In this document: piece after piece, positions 6,394-7,834 of the stretch | Layout: every line of letters starts with the position of its first letter | Position numbering within the stretch: position 1 is the first letter of the stretch | The notes under the pieces: model-generated | Seen by the model: only the letters and a program-made list of their open reading frames with translations | The model's database searches: none | Told to the model about the DNA's origin: nothing | Position numbers and translations under genes: made by a program | Assembly: GCA_022704645.1 (NCBI GenBank) | Contig: JAKJGA010000078.1 | Location: 1 to 7,834 of the forward strand | DNA: 7,834 nucleotides | Origin: Spirochaetota bacterium | Lineage (GTDB): Bacteria; Spirochaetota; UBA4802; JAFGJZ01 | Direction of reading: 5' to 3'

Positions 6394-7824
6394 TCAGTCC
6401 TCTTTGCTGTCAACATATTCTTTCAATTTATTTGCGGCAAATTTCGGATTTGCAATAACTCCCGGGCCGCAGATACAGCCTCCCTCACAGCTCATCACTT
6501 CAATTAAATTTCCTGGAGATTTTCCTGAAGCATATATATTCAAAAGGCTTATACTTTTTTTGTTAAAACCGTTGATATATGCCGGAATTAGTTCTGCTCC
6601 TTTACCCTTATCTTCCAGTATTTTTTTTACAGCTGCTGCGACACCTCCGCTTACCGGAAAATTCCGTCCTTGCGGTGAAGCATATCCTAAATCAAAATCC
6701 GATTCACCGCATGAAGAAACATCAATTCCTTTTGCGATAAAAAGTGCGCCGAGCTCTTCAAATGTTATTACATAATCAACATTATCATCCCGCAAACCTT
6801 CGTGACGTTTCGCTATACACGGACCGATAAAAACATTGACCGCATCAGGAAATTTTTCTCGTGTCATCGACGCCGTATAGGACATGGGAGTTTTTGCATG
6901 CGAAACATATTTCTGAAACGCTTTGGCATGTTTTTTTACAGCTTCAACATAAGCCGGACAGCAGCTTGTTCCCATTATGCTGTCTCCTGAGGCCATGCGC
7001 TCAATAAATTCTTCCGCCTCGGTTTCTGCAGTTATATCAGCACCGAGAGCAACTTCTACCACATAATCAAATCCGATTTCACGAAGTCCTGCTGACAATT
7101 GTTTCATAGAAAATGGAAACTGACCTGCAATTGCCGGCGCAATCAGCGCAGTTGTTTTACCTGAACCTGTTAACGATTTTAAAACTTCAACAATCTGACT
7201 CTTTTCAACAACTGCCCCGAAAGGACAGGCTCTGATGCATTTACCGCAATGAATACATTTATTATAATCTATTTCTTCCTTACCCGAAGCATTTTTGCTG
7301 ATTGCGCCTGCGGGACATGCCTCTTCACACGGAACAGGGACATAAACAATCGCGTGATAAGGACACATTTTCAGGCAGAGTCCGCAGTTAACACATTTTG
7401 AGCTGTCAATATTAGCCTTTTTCTCATCACTTGAAATAGCACCCTTAGGACAATTTGTAATACACGGTTTGGCAACACAGTTACGGCAAACTTCCGTTAC
7501 ATAATAATTTACTCTGACGCATGCCTTGCATGCCTCGTCAATAAATGAAAGAATTTGTTCATCCGGAGAAATTCTATCAAGAGCTTTTTCGGCAAAATCC
7601 GAAAGCAGACTTTCGTCGACAAGCTTTTCGTCTTCAAGGCCGAAACCGAGTGATGCAATTACTCTCTGTCTGATTATTTCGCGGTCTTTTTCGACGCAGC
7701 ATCTGTGAGACACTGAATTGCGCGGAATTATTTTTGTCGGAATACGGTTAATTTCTTCTTTCAGTTTATTTTCAAAAAAAAGAGAAGCAACAGCTGCCAT
7801 AACTTCTCTTTTCAGATACGTCAT
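6394..7824 (-). CDS. Group B [FeFe] hydrogenase (ferredoxin-type N-terminus plus H-cluster domain)
   Basis: The protein should carry out reversible H2 oxidation/proton reduction, or H2 sensing, in the cytoplasm. The RCCxxKDRxI block at 41-50 is typical of group B. Ferredoxin-type Cys motifs follow: C113/116/121/125, C144/147/150/154, C166/170 and C190/193/196/200, enough for at least three [4Fe-4S] clusters. The H-cluster domain has all three signatures: TSCCP (286-290), GPCIAK (334-339, with Gly where group A has Met) and EVMSCEGGC (442-450). The predicted H-cluster ligands are C289, C336, C446 and C450, and C288 is the likely proton-transfer Cys. The active site therefore looks intact. The Met at 7824 is 11 bases from the window edge, has no Shine-Dalgarno in view, and the frame stays open (GAT AAC AGA) to the edge. 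Relatives have a few more residues before the LKxxV stretch, so the true start may lie outside. No maturation genes (hydE, hydF, hydG) are in the window. Confidence 0.93.
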   Translation of the reverse strand: MTYLKREVMAAVASLFFENKLKEEINRIPTKIIPRNSVSHRCCVEKDREIIRQRVIASLGFGLEDEKLVDESLLSDFAEKALDRISPDEQILSFIDEACKACVRVNYYVTEVCRNCVAKPCITNCPKGAISSDEKKANIDSSKCVNCGLCLKMCPYHAIVYVPVPCEEACPAGAISKNASGKEEIDYNKCIHCGKCIRACPFGAVVEKSQIVEVLKSLTGSGKTTALIAPAIAGQFPFSMKQLSAGLREIGFDYVVEVALGADITAETEAEEFIERMASGDSIMGTSCCPAYVEAVKKHAKAFQKYVSHAKTPMSYTASMTREKFPDAVNVFIGPCIAKRHEGLRDDNVDYVITFEELGALFIAKGIDVSSCGESDFDLGYASPQGRNFPVSGGVAAAVKKILEDKGKGAELIPAYINGFNKKSISLLNIYASGKSPGNLIEVMSCEGGCICGPGVIANPKFAANKLKEYVDSKED

Positions 7825-7834
7825 TCTGTTATCG

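Noticed and set aside
1..7834. Search for CRISPR arrays, tandem repeats, transposase genes and attachment-site duplications next to the tRNA.
   Set aside because: No regularly spaced repeats, mobile-element genes, or second copy of the tRNA 3' end were seen.

Overview
The window looks like a compact stretch of chromosome from a low-GC, strictly anaerobic bacterium with a lipoprotein-bearing envelope. A group B [FeFe] hydrogenase, an LISC-type lipobox and the A/T-rich codon usage (AAA, GAA and ATA are common) would suit a treponeme-like spirochaete. That placement is an impression from gene style, not a demonstrated identity; Firmicutes or candidate-phylum anaerobes are not excluded. There are no insertion sequences, CRISPR arrays, phage genes or rRNA, and no gene-free stretch longer than about 80 bases.

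Layout from left to right. Bases 1-669 (+) are the 3' part of a TPR-repeat protein that enters from outside the window. A promoter (709-736), a tRNA-Asp(GTC) gene (749-822) and a strong GNRA-loop terminator (825-852) form a self-contained RNA unit. A PlsC-type lysophosphatidate acyltransferase (927-1649, +) follows and runs tail to tail into an ADP-ribosylglycohydrolase-fold protein (1640-2872, -). The two coding regions overlap by 10 bases inside an inverted repeat. The ADP-ribosylglycohydrolase-like protein has lost every recognisable metal-binding and catalytic acidic position of its family, so it is probably a pseudoenzyme. A short divergent spacer carries its promoter and, on the other strand, the promoter of a three-gene operon (2978-4363, +): membrane protein, small winged-helix regulator, membrane protein, all with overlapping reading frames. 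A perfect 8-bp inverted repeat sits across the TATAAT box of this operon and is a strong candidate operator for the regulator.

The right half is on the minus strand. A Cys- and Asn/Ser/Thr-rich lipoprotein with Ig-like domains and a predicted beta-helix (4387-6336) lies 57 bp downstream of a group B [FeFe] hydrogenase (6394-7824), which enters from the right edge and may start outside the window.

The parts most worth following up are the self-regulated three-gene membrane operon with its operator over the -10 box, and the conserved-looking but catalytically stripped ADP-ribosylglycohydrolase homologue transcribed divergently from it. Both start codons lie within about 10 bases of their predicted transcription starts, which suggests near-leaderless mRNAs.
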